Assembly: GCA_015057085.1 (NCBI GenBank)
Contig: SVFB01000104.1
Span: forward strand, 1 to 64,000
Direction of reading: 5' to 3'
Origin: Lachnospiraceae bacterium
GTDB taxonomy: Bacteria; Bacillota; Clostridia; Lachnospirales; Lachnospiraceae
DNA length: 64,000 nt
Below the pieces are notes generated by a model. It was not told the origin of the DNA, ran no database searches, and saw only the letters and a program-made list of their open reading frames with translations. Below are positions 44,733 to 56,678 of the stretch, in pieces (the first letter of the stretch is position 1; each line of letters begins with the position of its first letter). The position numbers were made by a program, and so were the translations under genes.

Positions 44733-44746
44733 CTGAAATGGCAGTT
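44719..44746 (-). terminator. terminator of the J-domain gene
   Basis: AACTGCCATTTCA and its exact complement (44719-44731, 44734-44746) form a 13-bp stem (the central pairs must open for a loop) followed by ATTTTGTG on the minus strand, right after the stop at 44751. Confidence 0.8.
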
Positions 44747-44750
44747 ATAA

Positions 44751-45185
44751 TTAACCAAATACTTTATTTAAGTGATCGTATTCGCGATTGATTTCCTGAA
44801 TCGTTCCGTTATCTCCGTCCATATTATCCGGATGATAAATCTTAATCAAATCACGATAACGCTTGCGAAGCGACTGTTTGCTTCCCACTCCGGAGAAGAA
44901 CATTTCACCGGAAACAACTTTCTGATTATGCTGCTCCTGATAACTGTTTTGAGCTTCATAATCACTTACTCTGCTATAGAATTCCTTCTGTTTTGCAACT
45001 TGCTCCTTTTCGACAGCAAGTTTCTTTAATTCATCTTCGAGAATCTTGAACTTCATATCGAAAAGTTTCTTCTGTTGTTCCAATCGGCGATCTTCGATTT
45101 CTATTCTTTTGATAAATTCTTCTCGCTCTTTTTTGAAAGCGCGTCGTTCTTTTTCAAAAGCTTTCTTTTCTTCTTCGAAACTCAT
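44751..45185 (-). CDS. coiled-coil protein with C-terminal J domain
   Basis: 144 residues. The first 75 are a charged coiled coil (KKAFEKERRAFKKEREEF). About residues 100-144 match the J domain of DnaJ: LRKRYRDLIKIYHPDN with the HPD motif that stimulates Hsp70 ATPase. It lacks Gly/Phe, zinc and substrate-binding domains. It is 158 bases downstream of dnaJ on the same strand, so it may be a specialised partner of the DnaK encoded nearby. Whether it is in the same transcript is unclear: no obvious terminator after dnaJ. Confidence 0.82.
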   Translation of the reverse strand: MSFEEEKKAFEKERRAFKKEREEFIKRIEIEDRRLEQQKKLFDMKFKILEDELKKLAVEKEQVAKQKEFYSRVSDYEAQNSYQEQHNQKVVSGEMFFSGVGSKQSLRKRYRDLIKIYHPDNMDGDNGTIQEINREYDHLNKVFG

Positions 45186-45343
45186 AGCACGTCTCCCTTT
45201 TTATCACGAATCCATCTAAATAGTTTATCGTCAATAATGGTCAACTTCTTTAGCCTCATCAATATCTACTAACGATACCAAATCAATAATACAATATTTA
45301 GTGGTCTAAATAAATAGTCGGTTCGTACCATCTGTATTCAGTT

Positions 45344-46495
45344 TTATTTCTTCTTTTTGCCGAAAAATCCTTCTTTTTTATTCATGGAAGCATCGGCCCC
45401 ATTCTCTTGTTTTAGGGAATTTGAAGTAGCTTCATCAAATTGTCTCATCAACTCTTTGGCTTCTTTTGAAAGTCCTGTCGGAGTTGTGACAATCAATGTG
45501 ACATAATGATCTCCTCGCAAATTCTTATTGCGCAAAGATGGCACTCCTTTTCCCTTCAAACGAATTCTGGTTCCTGTCTGTGTGCCCGGAGATACGGTAT
45601 AAATAATATCCCCATCCACAGTCTTGATTCGAATATCTCCACCTAAAGCTGCAATTGCAAATGAAACAGATGCATTGGAGAAAATATTCATATCCTGTCT
45701 CTCGAAGGCCGAATTTCTTGCAACAATCACTTCAACAAGCAAATCGCCTCTTGGGCCACCATTTCTGCCAGGTTCCCCGAAATCACGAATTCTTACGCTC
45801 TGTCCGTTATCAATTCCGGCAGGAATGCTGATGGTCTTCTTGATTCTCTTTGCAACATATCCACTGCCATGACAATCCGGACATTTTTCGCGGACAACCT
45901 TGCCTTTGCCGCCACAATCCGGACAAGTCTGTACATTTTGCATCATGCCAAAGAGAGATTGTTGTGAATAAACCACTTTACCTTTACCGCCACACTTCGA
46001 ACAGGTCTCAGGCTGTGTTCCCGGCTTTGCTCCTGTTCCATGACAGGTTCCACACTCCTCTTGATATGTAAATTCTAATTCCTTCTCGCAACCAAATACC
46101 GCTTCCTCAAAACTGATGCGAACCTGCATGCGAACATTTCTGCCCTTTGCCGGTTCAGAACCGCTACTGCGTCTTCCGCCGCCAAAGAAATCACCAAAAA
46201 TATCACCAAAAATATCGCCAAAATCCATACCGGAGAAATCGAATCCTCCGCCGCCACCCATGCTTCCATCGAATGCCGCATGACCGTATTGATCATATTG
46301 AGCTCTCTTCTGTGGATCAGAAAGAACTGCATATGCTTCCTGGGCTTCTTTGAATTTTGCCTCACATTCAGGATCGTCCGGATGCATATCCGGATGATAT
46401 TTCTTTGCAGTTTGGCGGAAAGCCTTTTTGATATCAGCTTCTGTAGCCGATTTGGTTACTCCAAGGACTTCATAATAATCTCTTTTATCTGCCAT
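45344..46495 (-). CDS. dnaJ: chaperone protein DnaJ
   Basis: 383 residues. J domain with [11 protein letters not shown], a Gly-rich linker ([19 protein letters not shown]), four CxxCxGxG zinc repeats (from CGTCHGTG to CPDCHGSG) and C-terminal substrate-binding domains. It delivers clients to DnaK and stimulates its ATPase. 82 bases after dnaK, with an intercistronic hairpin. Confidence 0.98.
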   Translation of the reverse strand: MADKRDYYEVLGVTKSATEADIKKAFRQTAKKYHPDMHPDDPECEAKFKEAQEAYAVLSDPQKRAQYDQYGHAAFDGSMGGGGGFDFSGMDFGDIFGDIFGDFFGGGRRSSGSEPAKGRNVRMQVRISFEEAVFGCEKELEFTYQEECGTCHGTGAKPGTQPETCSKCGGKGKVVYSQQSLFGMMQNVQTCPDCGGKGKVVREKCPDCHGSGYVAKRIKKTISIPAGIDNGQSVRIRDFGEPGRNGGPRGDLLVEVIVARNSAFERQDMNIFSNASVSFAIAALGGDIRIKTVDGDIIYTVSPGTQTGTRIRLKGKGVPSLRNKNLRGDHYVTLIVTTPTGLSKEAKELMRQFDEATSNSLKQENGADASMNKKEGFFGKKKK

Positions 46496-46539
46496 AATAA
46501 TCCTTCTTTAACTATATTAGACATGCATAAACACAATAA

Positions 46540-46565
46540 CAGCGAGCAGCGAATGCTGCCCACTG
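46540..46565 (-). other. hairpin between dnaK and dnaJ
   Basis: GCAGC-GAAT-GCTGC (46546-46559) with outer CAG/CTG pairing across an internal loop. No T-tract; may cut back or process dnaJ mRNA relative to dnaK. Confidence 0.4.
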
Positions 46566-46577
46566 CATTTTTGTGAA

Positions 46578-48473
<1,896 letters not shown>

Positions 48474-48513
48474 CTAATATAACTCAATTATCTTTTTATT
48501 TGCTGTATTGATA

Positions 48514-49203
48514 TTAACTTACAACTGCTACCATAGAATGTCTTACGACCTGATCCTTATACATGTAGCCCTTTTGCAATTCCTGAGCCACTATGCCGGA
48601 TTCATACTCATCACTTTCAACTTGCATCACTGCATTATGAATTTCCGGATCAAATTCCTTGCCCAATGCCTCGATTGGTGTCACACCTGCATTGGAAAGT
48701 TCTGTCATAAGCTGCTTATATACCATGTCCATTCCCTGAACAAAAGCATCATCTTTATCTGCATCCTCAATCGTTTGGAATCCTCGTTCAAAATTATCAA
48801 TAACCGGAAGGATTTTCTCAACGATTGTCTTCGCACCCATGTCAAACATCTGTGTTTTCTCTTTTTCGGTACGCTTACGGAAGTTTTCGAATTCAGCCAT
48901 CTGACGCTTTACGCGATCGTTTAACTCTTCGATTTGTTCATCACGCTTGTCTTTTTTCTTTTTCTTGAAGCGCTTTTCTTTTCCTTCCGCTTTCTCGTCC
49001 CCATCCGCTTCTGATTCGGCGGCGGTGTCTTCACTTGATGTTTCTTCGTTTACGTTTTCTTCGTTTACGGTTTCTTCACATGATGATTCTTCCGCGGTTG
49101 CTTCTTCTGTGTTTTCTTCTGTGTTTTCTTCTGTGTTTTCTTCTGTTAAAGTTTCGTCAACCTTTTCGTCACAATCATCAATTTTGATGTTTTCTACTGC
49201 CAT
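48514..49203 (-). CDS. grpE: nucleotide exchange factor GrpE
   Basis: 229 residues, longer than the usual about 190 because of an acidic low-complexity N-terminus (residues about 12-75, ENTE repeats). The core holds the long dimerisation helix (RVKRQMAEFENFRKRTEKEK) and the C-terminal beta domain (GYMYKDQVVRHSMVAV). It releases ADP from DnaK. 9 bases after hrcA. Confidence 0.96.
   Translation of the reverse strand: MAVENIKIDDCDEKVDETLTEENTEENTEENTEEATAEESSCEETVNEENVNEETSSEDTAAESEADGDEKAEGKEKRFKKKKKDKRDEQIEELNDRVKRQMAEFENFRKRTEKEKTQMFDMGAKTIVEKILPVIDNFERGFQTIEDADKDDAFVQGMDMVYKQLMTELSNAGVTPIEALGKEFDPEIHNAVMQVESDEYESGIVAQELQKGYMYKDQVVRHSMVAVVS
49103..49146 (-). repeat. 12-bp tandem repeat in grpE
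   Basis: TCTTCTGTGTTT occurs three times in a row plus 8 bases, coding for ENTE units in the acidic N-terminus. In frame, so length variants stay functional. Confidence 0.85.
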
Positions 49204-49212
49204 ACTGTTATA

Positions 49213-50289
49213 CTATTCCTTTCCCGGACCCTTATTCTTATCAAAAAGACCATCCAATTGTGTCTTTAGATTTTTAAGGTTGTCCATTACCTTTTCGTAA
49301 TCCATACGTTTCGGCCCGATGATACCGATTGTACCCTTAACGCCTTCGCCCAATTCATATGTCGCAGTGACAACACTGCAATCTTTCATGGTTTGAATTG
49401 GTGCTTCATTTCCGATGTAGACCTGAATTCCTGTTTCGTTTTTATTCTCATCCGTAAATGCATCTGTCACAAGTTGAGCCAACTCGTCTTTCTCTTCGAA
49501 GGTCGATAACAATTCGGAAGCCTTTTCGCTTGTAGAGAGCTCTGGATATTTTAAAATATTGGTAGCTCCGCTGGTATAAATCTCAAGATCCTCATCTTCT
49601 GATAAGGCCTGTCCCAATGCATCAATGACATTGCTGACGATTCCGGAATGAATTCCCGATTGCTCTTTTAATTTAGAAATGGTTGCCAGATTGATTTCAT
49701 CAATGGACAAACCATTTAAAGCGCTATTTAATAAAATATTAAGTTTCAGAAGAGTATCATTGTCTAATTCTTCTTCGTCATCCACCGCAATCACTTGGTT
49801 TTTCACAATATTGTTATTCAAAACCACAACTGCAAGAATCTGACCGTCCGCCATCTTTGATAATTGGATGAATTTTACTTTGTTTCCATGATAGGAAGGC
49901 GCCGTAATCATGGTTGCATAATTGGTATTTGCAGCAAGCATCTTGGCCATTTGCTTTAATACCTGTTCCATCTTCTCGGTCTTTTCGATGACAAATTCTT
50001 TCATATCTGAAACTTGCTTGTCTTTTTCCCGATTTTCTTCCATTAAGTGGTCAACATAAAAGCGATAACCCTTATCGGAAGGAATACGTCCTGCGGAGGT
50101 ATGAGGCTGCATGATATAGCCCATCTCCTCTAAATCGGACATCTCATTTCGAATAGTTGCCGAACTGAGATTTAAATCAGTATATTTTGAAATGGTTCTC
50201 GAGCCAACCGGCTCACCGGTCTCGAGATAATTGCGGATGATAGCATCCAGGATTTTGATCTTTCTATCATCTAACTCTGTAGGTATCAT
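49213..50289 (-). CDS. hrcA: heat-inducible transcription repressor HrcA
   Basis: 358 residues from ATG 50289; an open frame to 50322 would start inside the CIRCE, so it is rejected. N-terminal winged helix (DDRKIKILDAIIRNYLETGEPVGSRTISK), then a GAF-like dimerisation core. HrcA binds CIRCE and represses this operon until GroEL becomes occupied at heat shock. Autoregulated by the CIRCE at 50316-50342. Confidence 0.97.
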   Translation of the reverse strand: MIPTELDDRKIKILDAIIRNYLETGEPVGSRTISKYTDLNLSSATIRNEMSDLEEMGYIMQPHTSAGRIPSDKGYRFYVDHLMEENREKDKQVSDMKEFVIEKTEKMEQVLKQMAKMLAANTNYATMITAPSYHGNKVKFIQLSKMADGQILAVVVLNNNIVKNQVIAVDDEEELDNDTLLKLNILLNSALNGLSIDEINLATISKLKEQSGIHSGIVSNVIDALGQALSEDEDLEIYTSGATNILKYPELSTSEKASELLSTFEEKDELAQLVTDAFTDENKNETGIQVYIGNEAPIQTMKDCSVVTATYELGEGVKGTIGIIGPKRMDYEKVMDNLKNLKTQLDGLFDKNKGPGKE

Positions 50290-50315
50290 TCCAAATCCCC
50301 CTGATTTCAGTGTTG

Positions 50316-50342
50316 TTAGCACTCGATTAACAAGAGTGCTAA
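50316..50342 (-). promoter_or_regulatory. CIRCE element (HrcA operator)
   Basis: TTAGCACTC, nine bases, GAGTGCTAA: a perfect 9-9-9 CIRCE just upstream of hrcA and downstream of its -10 box. Confidence 0.98.
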
Positions 50343-50355
50343 TTGATCTATAAAT

Positions 50356-50384
50356 AAAATAGCACCACCCTTGTTTATTGTCAA
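50356..50384 (-). promoter_or_regulatory. promoter of hrcA-grpE-dnaK-dnaJ
   Basis: TTGACA (50379-50384) and TATTTT (50356-50361) with 17-base spacing on the minus strand, 14 bases ahead of the CIRCE. Confidence 0.88.
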
Positions 50385-50443
50385 CAAGATGATGCTAATT
50401 TTATGCTTTCTTTATAATTTGGAAATTCCTTCGAATCATTTGA

Positions 50444-51646
50444 TCATAATAAAAACTTAGCCATACAATAATTCGAAAGATCCATCCCCTTATCAGTAAG
50501 CGCAATTCGCCCTTCTTTCGAGAGCAGCAACTTCTGCTTTTTTAATTCTTCGATGACATCTTTGTAAATCGCATCCACCGGCATGGAAAATGCTGCCTCA
50601 AAATCACTTCGATAGACACCTTCCGGCATACGAAGTCCCAAAAACATGAACTCTTCCATTTGCTCTTTTCGACTGAGTTCCTGTGCAGACAAATGCAGAT
50701 TATTGCCAACACCTGCCTTTTTAGGATCATCTTTGATTTGATAGCAATCTTTCATATATTCATACAAATCTGTTTGATTGGAATAACGCACATTCTCTAA
50801 TAAAGATGCAGCCCCCAATCCCATTCCCAGATAGTTTGCTCTACGCCAATATCCGATATTATGTCTGCAAGCAAATCCCGGTTTGGCATAATTTGATGTC
50901 TCATATTGCATCCATCCATTTTCCTTGAGCAGGGACTGTGTCATTTTATAAATACGATAAGCTTCATCCTCCGTCGGCAATTCTTCTGTCTGCATTCCGG
51001 CTTGCTGCTTTACATCATCAAATTTGTATTTCTCATAAAAAGGTGTTCCTTCTTCTATGATGAGTGTATAAACAGATATATGCTCCGGTTTTAAACGCAT
51101 AACCGTTTGAAGCGTCTTCATAAACTTTTCAACCGTTTGATGAGGAAGGCAGCTGATTAAATCCACATTGATATTTTGAAAGCCCACATTGCGCGCAAGT
51201 TCAAAGGTTTTCACGAATTGTTCGAAGGTATGAACGCGACCGAGAAGTTTTAATTCATCGTTATCCGCAGACTGGCATCCGATTGAAATTCGATTGATAC
51301 CGGAATTTCGATATGCCGCAAACTTTTGCAGGGTGACAGTTCCCGGATTGCATTCGATTGATATTTCCGCATCTTCTCTTACGCGAAAATTCTGACGTAT
51401 CGCATTCATAATGGATACCACCAAATCAGTATCCAACCAGCTTGGGGTTCCTCCGCCTAAAAATACGGTTGTCACTTCATATTGATATCCAATCAATTTC
51501 CCATAATATTCTATTTCTTTGATCAGTGCACCCACATACTCTCTCTGTGTCCTATCATCAGCCTTGAAAGATAGGAAATCACAATATTCGCACTTTCTCA
51601 TACAGAAAGGAATATGGATGTATAATTCTAATTGTTTCCAATTCAT
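50444..51646 (-). CDS. hemW: radical SAM heme chaperone HemW
   Basis: 400 residues. Cluster motif C15-x3-C19-x2-C22 (FCMRKCEYC), GGGTPSW after it and the HemW C-terminal domain. HemW inserts heme into respiratory proteins; it was once called oxygen-independent coproporphyrinogen oxidase. It starts 3 bases after plsC with no clear ribosome site, implying coupling. Gene order lepA...hemW-hrcA is typical. Confidence 0.93.
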   Translation of the reverse strand: MNWKQLELYIHIPFCMRKCEYCDFLSFKADDRTQREYVGALIKEIEYYGKLIGYQYEVTTVFLGGGTPSWLDTDLVVSIMNAIRQNFRVREDAEISIECNPGTVTLQKFAAYRNSGINRISIGCQSADNDELKLLGRVHTFEQFVKTFELARNVGFQNINVDLISCLPHQTVEKFMKTLQTVMRLKPEHISVYTLIIEEGTPFYEKYKFDDVKQQAGMQTEELPTEDEAYRIYKMTQSLLKENGWMQYETSNYAKPGFACRHNIGYWRRANYLGMGLGAASLLENVRYSNQTDLYEYMKDCYQIKDDPKKAGVGNNLHLSAQELSRKEQMEEFMFLGLRMPEGVYRSDFEAAFSMPVDAIYKDVIEELKKQKLLLSKEGRIALTDKGMDLSNYCMAKFLL

Positions 51647-51649
51647 ACT

Positions 51650-52423
51650 TTAATTCATTATCTTATCGGCCAATTCTTCGAGTGCTTGTGCTGATAAATT
51701 CTGTGTCTTAATTTCCTCTAGTTTTTGAGAGATTCGACTTTTAACCAATTCTGCAATCTCTTTCTTCTTCATATGAGCATATTCCTCATAAGAAATGACA
51801 GGTAAAATGTGAATCTGGGTCTCTACGCGTCCTAAATGATTCGTATTCATTGCCTTATATGCATCAAATAAAACAACCGGAACAATCGGACATTTTGTCT
51901 TTATATTGACAGAAAAACAGCCTGTATTAAAATCCTGCAATTCATTATGGTTCTGAGAGTATCCGCCCTCCGGAAAAATAATAATATTCCTTCCGTCATT
52001 TACAATATCCGCGCATTTATTCATGGCAGTAACAATATCTCTTGGATCTTGCAAATCAATTTTTACCGCATCAATCAGATCACAAATCTGGCGGCTCAAT
52101 ATGCGGCTGGCCTGCTTTCGCTCCCAAAGTACACTGGTATGCTTTTCCATTGCTTCATAGATACAAAGTGCATCATATTTGCCCTGATGATTGCTATAGG
52201 TGACAAATCCATCGGTCTTTGGAATGTTTTCCATTCCGAATACATACGTTTTGGTTTTAAAATGTTTCCGCATATATATCACAATCTGACTTGCCATAGC
52301 AAAGCGAACATCATCCGAAACCGAGCTTCCCTTTGCAATGATATGATTTGCCTTTGGAATCGCATAGAAAAGTGTATATGGAGCTGCAGTAACTCCATTC
52401 CATATAAATCTAAAATTTTCCAA
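51650..52423 (-). CDS. plsC: 1-acyl-glycerol-3-phosphate acyltransferase-like (PlsC family)
   Basis: 257 residues from TTG 52423, which has GGAG 10 bases upstream. Acyltransferase motifs H79-x4-D84 (SNHQGKYD) and FPEGGYS are present. It probably makes phosphatidic acid from lysophosphatidate, or another lyso-lipid. Between lepA and hemW, an insertion relative to the common lepA-hemW order. Confidence 0.88.
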   Translation of the reverse strand: MENFRFIWNGVTAAPYTLFYAIPKANHIIAKGSSVSDDVRFAMASQIVIYMRKHFKTKTYVFGMENIPKTDGFVTYSNHQGKYDALCIYEAMEKHTSVLWERKQASRILSRQICDLIDAVKIDLQDPRDIVTAMNKCADIVNDGRNIIIFPEGGYSQNHNELQDFNTGCFSVNIKTKCPIVPVVLFDAYKAMNTNHLGRVETQIHILPVISYEEYAHMKKKEIAELVKSRISQKLEEIKTQNLSAQALEELADKIMN

Positions 52424-52446
52424 ACCTAAAACTCTCCGTCCAAAAA

Positions 52447-54258
52447 CTAATCCTCATCCAGCTTCAATACACTCATAAATGCTTCCTGTGGAATTTCCAC
52501 ATTACCTACCTGGCGCATACGCTTCTTTCCTTCTTTTTGCTTTTCAAGAAGTTTCTTCTTACGCGAGATATCTCCACCATAACATTTCGCAAGCACATCT
52601 TTTCTCATCGCTTTAACAGTTTCTCTGGCAATAATCTTGCCACCCACTGCCGCCTGAATCGGAATTTCAAAAAGATGACGCGGAATCTCTTCTTTTAAGC
52701 GCTCACACATTCGTCTGCCGCGTTCATAAGCACTCTCTTTAAATACGATAAATGATAATGCATCTACCATTTCGCGATTAATCAAAATATCAAGTTTCAC
52801 AAGCTCACTTCGCTCGTATCCCTTGAATTCATAATCAAAGGATGCATAACCTCTGGAGCGTGATTTCAAAGCATCAAAGAAATCATAGATAATTTCGTTT
52901 AATGGCAAATCATATTTGATGACTGCACGAGATTCTTCTATATATTCCATAGACAGATAGATACCGCGGCGTTCCTGACAAAGCGTCATAATTGCGCCTA
53001 CGTAATCCTTTGTCACCATAATTTCAGCAGAAACATACGGCTCTTCCATATAATCGATTTCAGCCGGATCAGGTAAATTAGATGGATTCGTTAAATCAAT
53101 CACTTCTCCATTCAATTTATGAACTTTATAAACTACACCCGGTGCTGTCGTTACTAAATCCAAATCGAATTCTCTTTCCAGGCGCTCTTGGATGATTTCC
53201 AAATGCAACAGTCCAAGAAATCCGCATCTGAAACCAAATCCCAAGGCAAGAGATGTTTCCGGTTCGAAATGTAAAGATGCATCATTGATTTGTAATTTTT
53301 CCAGCGCATCTCTCAAATCAGGATATTTTGCGGAATCTGCTGGATACAAACCGCAATAAACCATTGGATTTACCTTTTTATATCCTGGCAAAGCTTCGGC
53401 ACAAGGACGATCGGCATTTGTAATGGTATCACCGACATGTGTATCGCTCACATTCTTAATGCTTGCGCAGATATAGCCAACCATTCCGGCTGAAAGTTCA
53501 TCGCATGGAATAAACTGTCCTGCACCAAAATATCCAACCTCTGTAACGATGGCTTCTGCCTGGGTTGCCATCATACGAATGCGATCTCCGACTTTTACAG
53601 TTCCTTCTTTAATTCTGCAGAAAGTAATGACACCTTTATAGGAATCATAAAGCGCATCAAAAATCAGCGCCTGAAGCGGCGATGTGGCATCTCCGCTGGG
53701 AGAAGGAATCTTATGAACAATTGCTTCTAATACGTCTTCAATATTTAATCCTGTCTTTGCCGAAATACGAGGCGCATCCATCGCTTCGATTCCTATGACA
53801 TCTTCGATTTCCTGTGCTACTTCATCAGGTCTCGCAGAAGGAAGATCCACTTTATTGATCACAGGAAATACATCCAAATCATGATCAAGTGCAAGATATA
53901 CATTCGCTAAGGTTTGTGCTTCTACGCCCTGTGCTGCATCCACAACCAAAATTGCTCCATCACAGGCCGCAAGGCTTCTGGATACCTCATAATTAAAATC
54001 TACATGTCCCGGAGTATCAATCAAATTAAAAATATACTCCTCTCCGTCCTTTGCCTTATATATAATGCGGACGGCCTGGGATTTTATCGTGATTCCACGC
54101 TCACGTTCCAAATCCATATTGTCCAAAACCTGTGCCTGCATTTCTCTGCTGGTGAGGGTTCCGGTTTTTTCGATGATGCGATCCGCCAGGGTAGATTTAC
54201 CGTGGTCGATATGCGCGATAATGCAAAAATTTCTGATTTTACTCTGGTAGATTGACAT
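52447..54258 (-). CDS. lepA: elongation factor 4 (LepA)
   Basis: 603 residues. GTP-binding G1 [10 protein letters not shown]3 DTPGHVDF, G4 NKVD and the specific C-terminal domain ([26 protein letters not shown]-type, given here by its position 540-575). It back-translocates or remodels ribosomes. 43 bases after deoB. Confidence 0.98.
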   Translation of the reverse strand: MSIYQSKIRNFCIIAHIDHGKSTLADRIIEKTGTLTSREMQAQVLDNMDLERERGITIKSQAVRIIYKAKDGEEYIFNLIDTPGHVDFNYEVSRSLAACDGAILVVDAAQGVEAQTLANVYLALDHDLDVFPVINKVDLPSARPDEVAQEIEDVIGIEAMDAPRISAKTGLNIEDVLEAIVHKIPSPSGDATSPLQALIFDALYDSYKGVITFCRIKEGTVKVGDRIRMMATQAEAIVTEVGYFGAGQFIPCDELSAGMVGYICASIKNVSDTHVGDTITNADRPCAEALPGYKKVNPMVYCGLYPADSAKYPDLRDALEKLQINDASLHFEPETSLALGFGFRCGFLGLLHLEIIQERLEREFDLDLVTTAPGVVYKVHKLNGEVIDLTNPSNLPDPAEIDYMEEPYVSAEIMVTKDYVGAIMTLCQERRGIYLSMEYIEESRAVIKYDLPLNEIIYDFFDALKSRSRGYASFDYEFKGYERSELVKLDILINREMVDALSFIVFKESAYERGRRMCERLKEEIPRHLFEIPIQAAVGGKIIARETVKAMRKDVLAKCYGGDISRKKKLLEKQKEGKKRMRQVGNVEIPQEAFMSVLKLDED

Positions 54259-54301
54259 AAAATAAGTTCCTATCTATTGTTTAATATTCTTTTCACTCGG
54301 A

Positions 54302-55492
54302 TTATGATAATAAATCCAGCATAGATTTTCCGATACAATCCTTTGGATATTCTACCTCAAAATTGTCAGCAACTGTAGCCCCTAATACACCGAAGCTATC
54401 CTGTTCCGGCAAGGCCCCTCCTTTTGTAAAGGATGGAGAATAAAATACCATCGGGACCTGTTCTCTTGTATGATCACTTCCCTTAAATGTAGGATCATTT
54501 CCATGATCTGCGGTCAAAATCAAAAGATCATCCTCTTTCAACAGTGGAAGCAATTCTCCTAATTTCACATCGAAACGTTCGATTTCTTCACCATAACCAA
54601 CAGGATTTCTGCGATGTCCCCATAGAGCATCAAAATCCACAAGGTTCGTAAAGCAAAGTCCGTTAAAATCACGCTTTGCAATTTCAATGGTTTGCTCCAT
54701 TCCATGAACAGAGGAATCTGAATGATTGCCCTCTGTCAAGCCGGCCCCGTTGAAAATATCGAAAATCTTTCCCACCGAAATGACATCATATCCATTTTCT
54801 TTCAAAGAATCAAGTGCAGTCTTGCCTGTAGGCGAAAGTGCGTAATCATGTCGGTTTGAAGTTCTCTTAAACTCTCCCGGATGCATTCCCACATATGGTC
54901 TTGCAATCACGCGACCAACTCTCCATTCGTCCTTTAATGTCAATTCACGTGCGATTTCACAATAGTGATATAGATTATCCAATCCCATGGTTTCTTCGTT
55001 TCCACAAATCTGGAGTACGGAATCCGCAGAGGTGTAGACAATCAATTTATTCTCATGAATTTCCTGCTCGGCCAATTCTTCAATGATTTCCGTTCCGCTT
55101 GCCGCTTTATTTCCGATTACGGTTCGACCTGTGCGCTTTTCAAGTTCATCAATCAACTCTTTCGGAAATCCGGTTTCTGTAAAAGTAATGAAGGGTTTGG
55201 TCGTTAAAATTCCCATCATCTCCCAATGACCGGTCATTGTATCTTTGCCATTGGAAGCTTCATTTGCCTTAAGATATTTCCCCATTGGCTGTTCCACCGG
55301 ATGAACCTGCTTTAATTCTTTTAGATTCGCCCATCCCAGTTTTTGCATATTAGGGATATTGAGATGCTCAACCGTTTCTGAAATGTGGCCTAATGTATCA
55401 GCACCCTCATCTCCAAAGGCGGCTGCATCCTTTCCGTTTCCGATACCAAGTGAATCCAATACAATTAAAAAAATACGTTTATATTTCTTCAT
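54302..55492 (-). CDS. deoB: phosphopentomutase
   Basis: 396 residues. Alkaline-phosphatase-fold enzyme: metal-binding LDSLGIGN at the N-terminus, conserved Thr in KDTMTGHWE and the metal-site DHGNDPT. It interconverts (deoxy)ribose-1-phosphate and -5-phosphate, linking nucleoside phosphorolysis to DeoC. Between deoC and lepA. Confidence 0.97.
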   Translation of the reverse strand: MKKYKRIFLIVLDSLGIGNGKDAAAFGDEGADTLGHISETVEHLNIPNMQKLGWANLKELKQVHPVEQPMGKYLKANEASNGKDTMTGHWEMMGILTTKPFITFTETGFPKELIDELEKRTGRTVIGNKAASGTEIIEELAEQEIHENKLIVYTSADSVLQICGNEETMGLDNLYHYCEIARELTLKDEWRVGRVIARPYVGMHPGEFKRTSNRHDYALSPTGKTALDSLKENGYDVISVGKIFDIFNGAGLTEGNHSDSSVHGMEQTIEIAKRDFNGLCFTNLVDFDALWGHRRNPVGYGEEIERFDVKLGELLPLLKEDDLLILTADHGNDPTFKGSDHTREQVPMVFYSPSFTKGGALPEQDSFGVLGATVADNFEVEYPKDCIGKSMLDLLS

Positions 55493-55514
55493 ATCAGGCG
55501 CCTCTTCTTAAAAT

Positions 55515-56174
55515 TTATTTTGACTCATTTGCTTTAACGATTTTAACAATGCGGCTGGTGCCAAGTCTATCAGCACCGAGTTCCATAAATTTTTCCGCAT
55601 CCTCGATAGAAGAAATTCCTCCGGATGCTTTCATCTTCACATTTTCTCCAATATGTTCCGAAAACAGTTTAATATCATCAAAAGTTGCTCCACCGGTGGA
55701 AAATCCGGTAGAAGTTTTAATGAAATCAGCACCTGCTTCCGTCACAATTTCACACATCTTGATTTTCTCTTCCTCAGTCAAAAGACAAGTCTCAATGATG
55801 ACTTTTAAGATATGCTCTCCGCAGACAGCTTTTAATTCTTTGATTTCATTTTTGACATATTCATAATTTTTTGCGCGAAGCTGTCCAATATTGATTACCA
55901 TATCAATTTCAGAAGCGCCGTTTGCAAGTGCATCCTTTGTCTCAAATATCTTTGTAGCTGTCGTATGATTTCCATTCGGGAATCCGATAACGGTACAAAC
56001 CGGGATTTTCCCATTCAAATAGTCTGCAGCCTGCTTTACATAACAAGGCGGAATGCATACGGATGCGGTATGATACTTCATTGCATCATCGCATATTCCT
56101 TTCACTTCTTCCCATGTAGATGTCTGCGTCAAAAGTGTATGATCACATACTGATAAAATTTGATTTAATTCCAT
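55515..56174 (-). CDS. deoC: deoxyribose-phosphate aldolase
   Basis: 219 residues from ATG 56174, which has AGGA upstream; an earlier frame start at 56216 has no ribosome site. Schiff-base lysine in GADFIKTSTGF; KVIIET holds the other active lysine. It splits deoxyribose-5-phosphate into acetaldehyde and glyceraldehyde-3-phosphate. Confidence 0.96.
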   Translation of the reverse strand: MELNQILSVCDHTLLTQTSTWEEVKGICDDAMKYHTASVCIPPCYVKQAADYLNGKIPVCTVIGFPNGNHTTATKIFETKDALANGASEIDMVINIGQLRAKNYEYVKNEIKELKAVCGEHILKVIIETCLLTEEEKIKMCEIVTEAGADFIKTSTGFSTGGATFDDIKLFSEHIGENVKMKASGGISSIEDAEKFMELGADRLGTSRIVKIVKANESK

Positions 56175-56225
56175 AATATTTTCCTGTAATTCCTTTATGA
56201 TTATATTTTTCTTCATAATGATTCA

Positions 56226-56657
56226 TCAATCACGAATTTCTAAATTTGATGGTCCAAATCCCAACGGCAAAATTTCTTTGAGCGTCATGACTTCATCCGA
56301 CAAAACCACCAAAAACTCCTCCGGGTCACAAAATTCCATCATTACCTGACGGCAAACACCGCATGGTGTTGCTGCTGTCGGAATCTCCACATCCCTTGGT
56401 CCGCCAACTACAGCAATGGCATCAAATTCTCTTACGCCTTCGCTGACTGCCTTAAAAAATGCCGTCCTCTCTGCGCAATTTGTAGGAGAATATGCTGCAT
56501 TTTCAATATTACAGCCGGTAAAGACTGAACCATTTTTAGCAAGCAAAGCCGCTCCAACTGTATAATTTGAATAAGGTGCATAAGCCATGGTACGCGCCTT
56601 TTGTGCGATGCTGATTAAGTTATTGATTTGAATTTCATCCAAGTCTTCTTTTCTCAC
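56226..56657 (-). CDS. cdd: cytidine deaminase
   Basis: 143 residues from a GTG codon. Zinc site in CAERTA and PCGVCRQ, active glutamate in the first. Converts cytidine and deoxycytidine to uridine forms for the phosphorylase encoded 21 bases upstream. Confidence 0.96.
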   Translation of the reverse strand: MRKEDLDEIQINNLISIAQKARTMAYAPYSNYTVGAALLAKNGSVFTGCNIENAAYSPTNCAERTAFFKAVSEGVREFDAIAVVGGPRDVEIPTAATPCGVCRQVMMEFCDPEEFLVVLSDEVMTLKEILPLGFGPSNLEIRD

Positions 56658-56678
56658 TTCAAATTCCGTCCTTTATCT

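Noticed and set aside
45186-45343. Short minus-strand frame (ending VDHY) between dnaJ and the J-domain gene
   Set aside because: About 23 codons, no ATG, no ribosome site; may be chance.
50361-50400. A second degenerate CIRCE-like repeat in the hrcA upstream region
   Set aside because: Arms match poorly and the segment overlaps the promoter; only the 50316-50342 copy is a true CIRCE.
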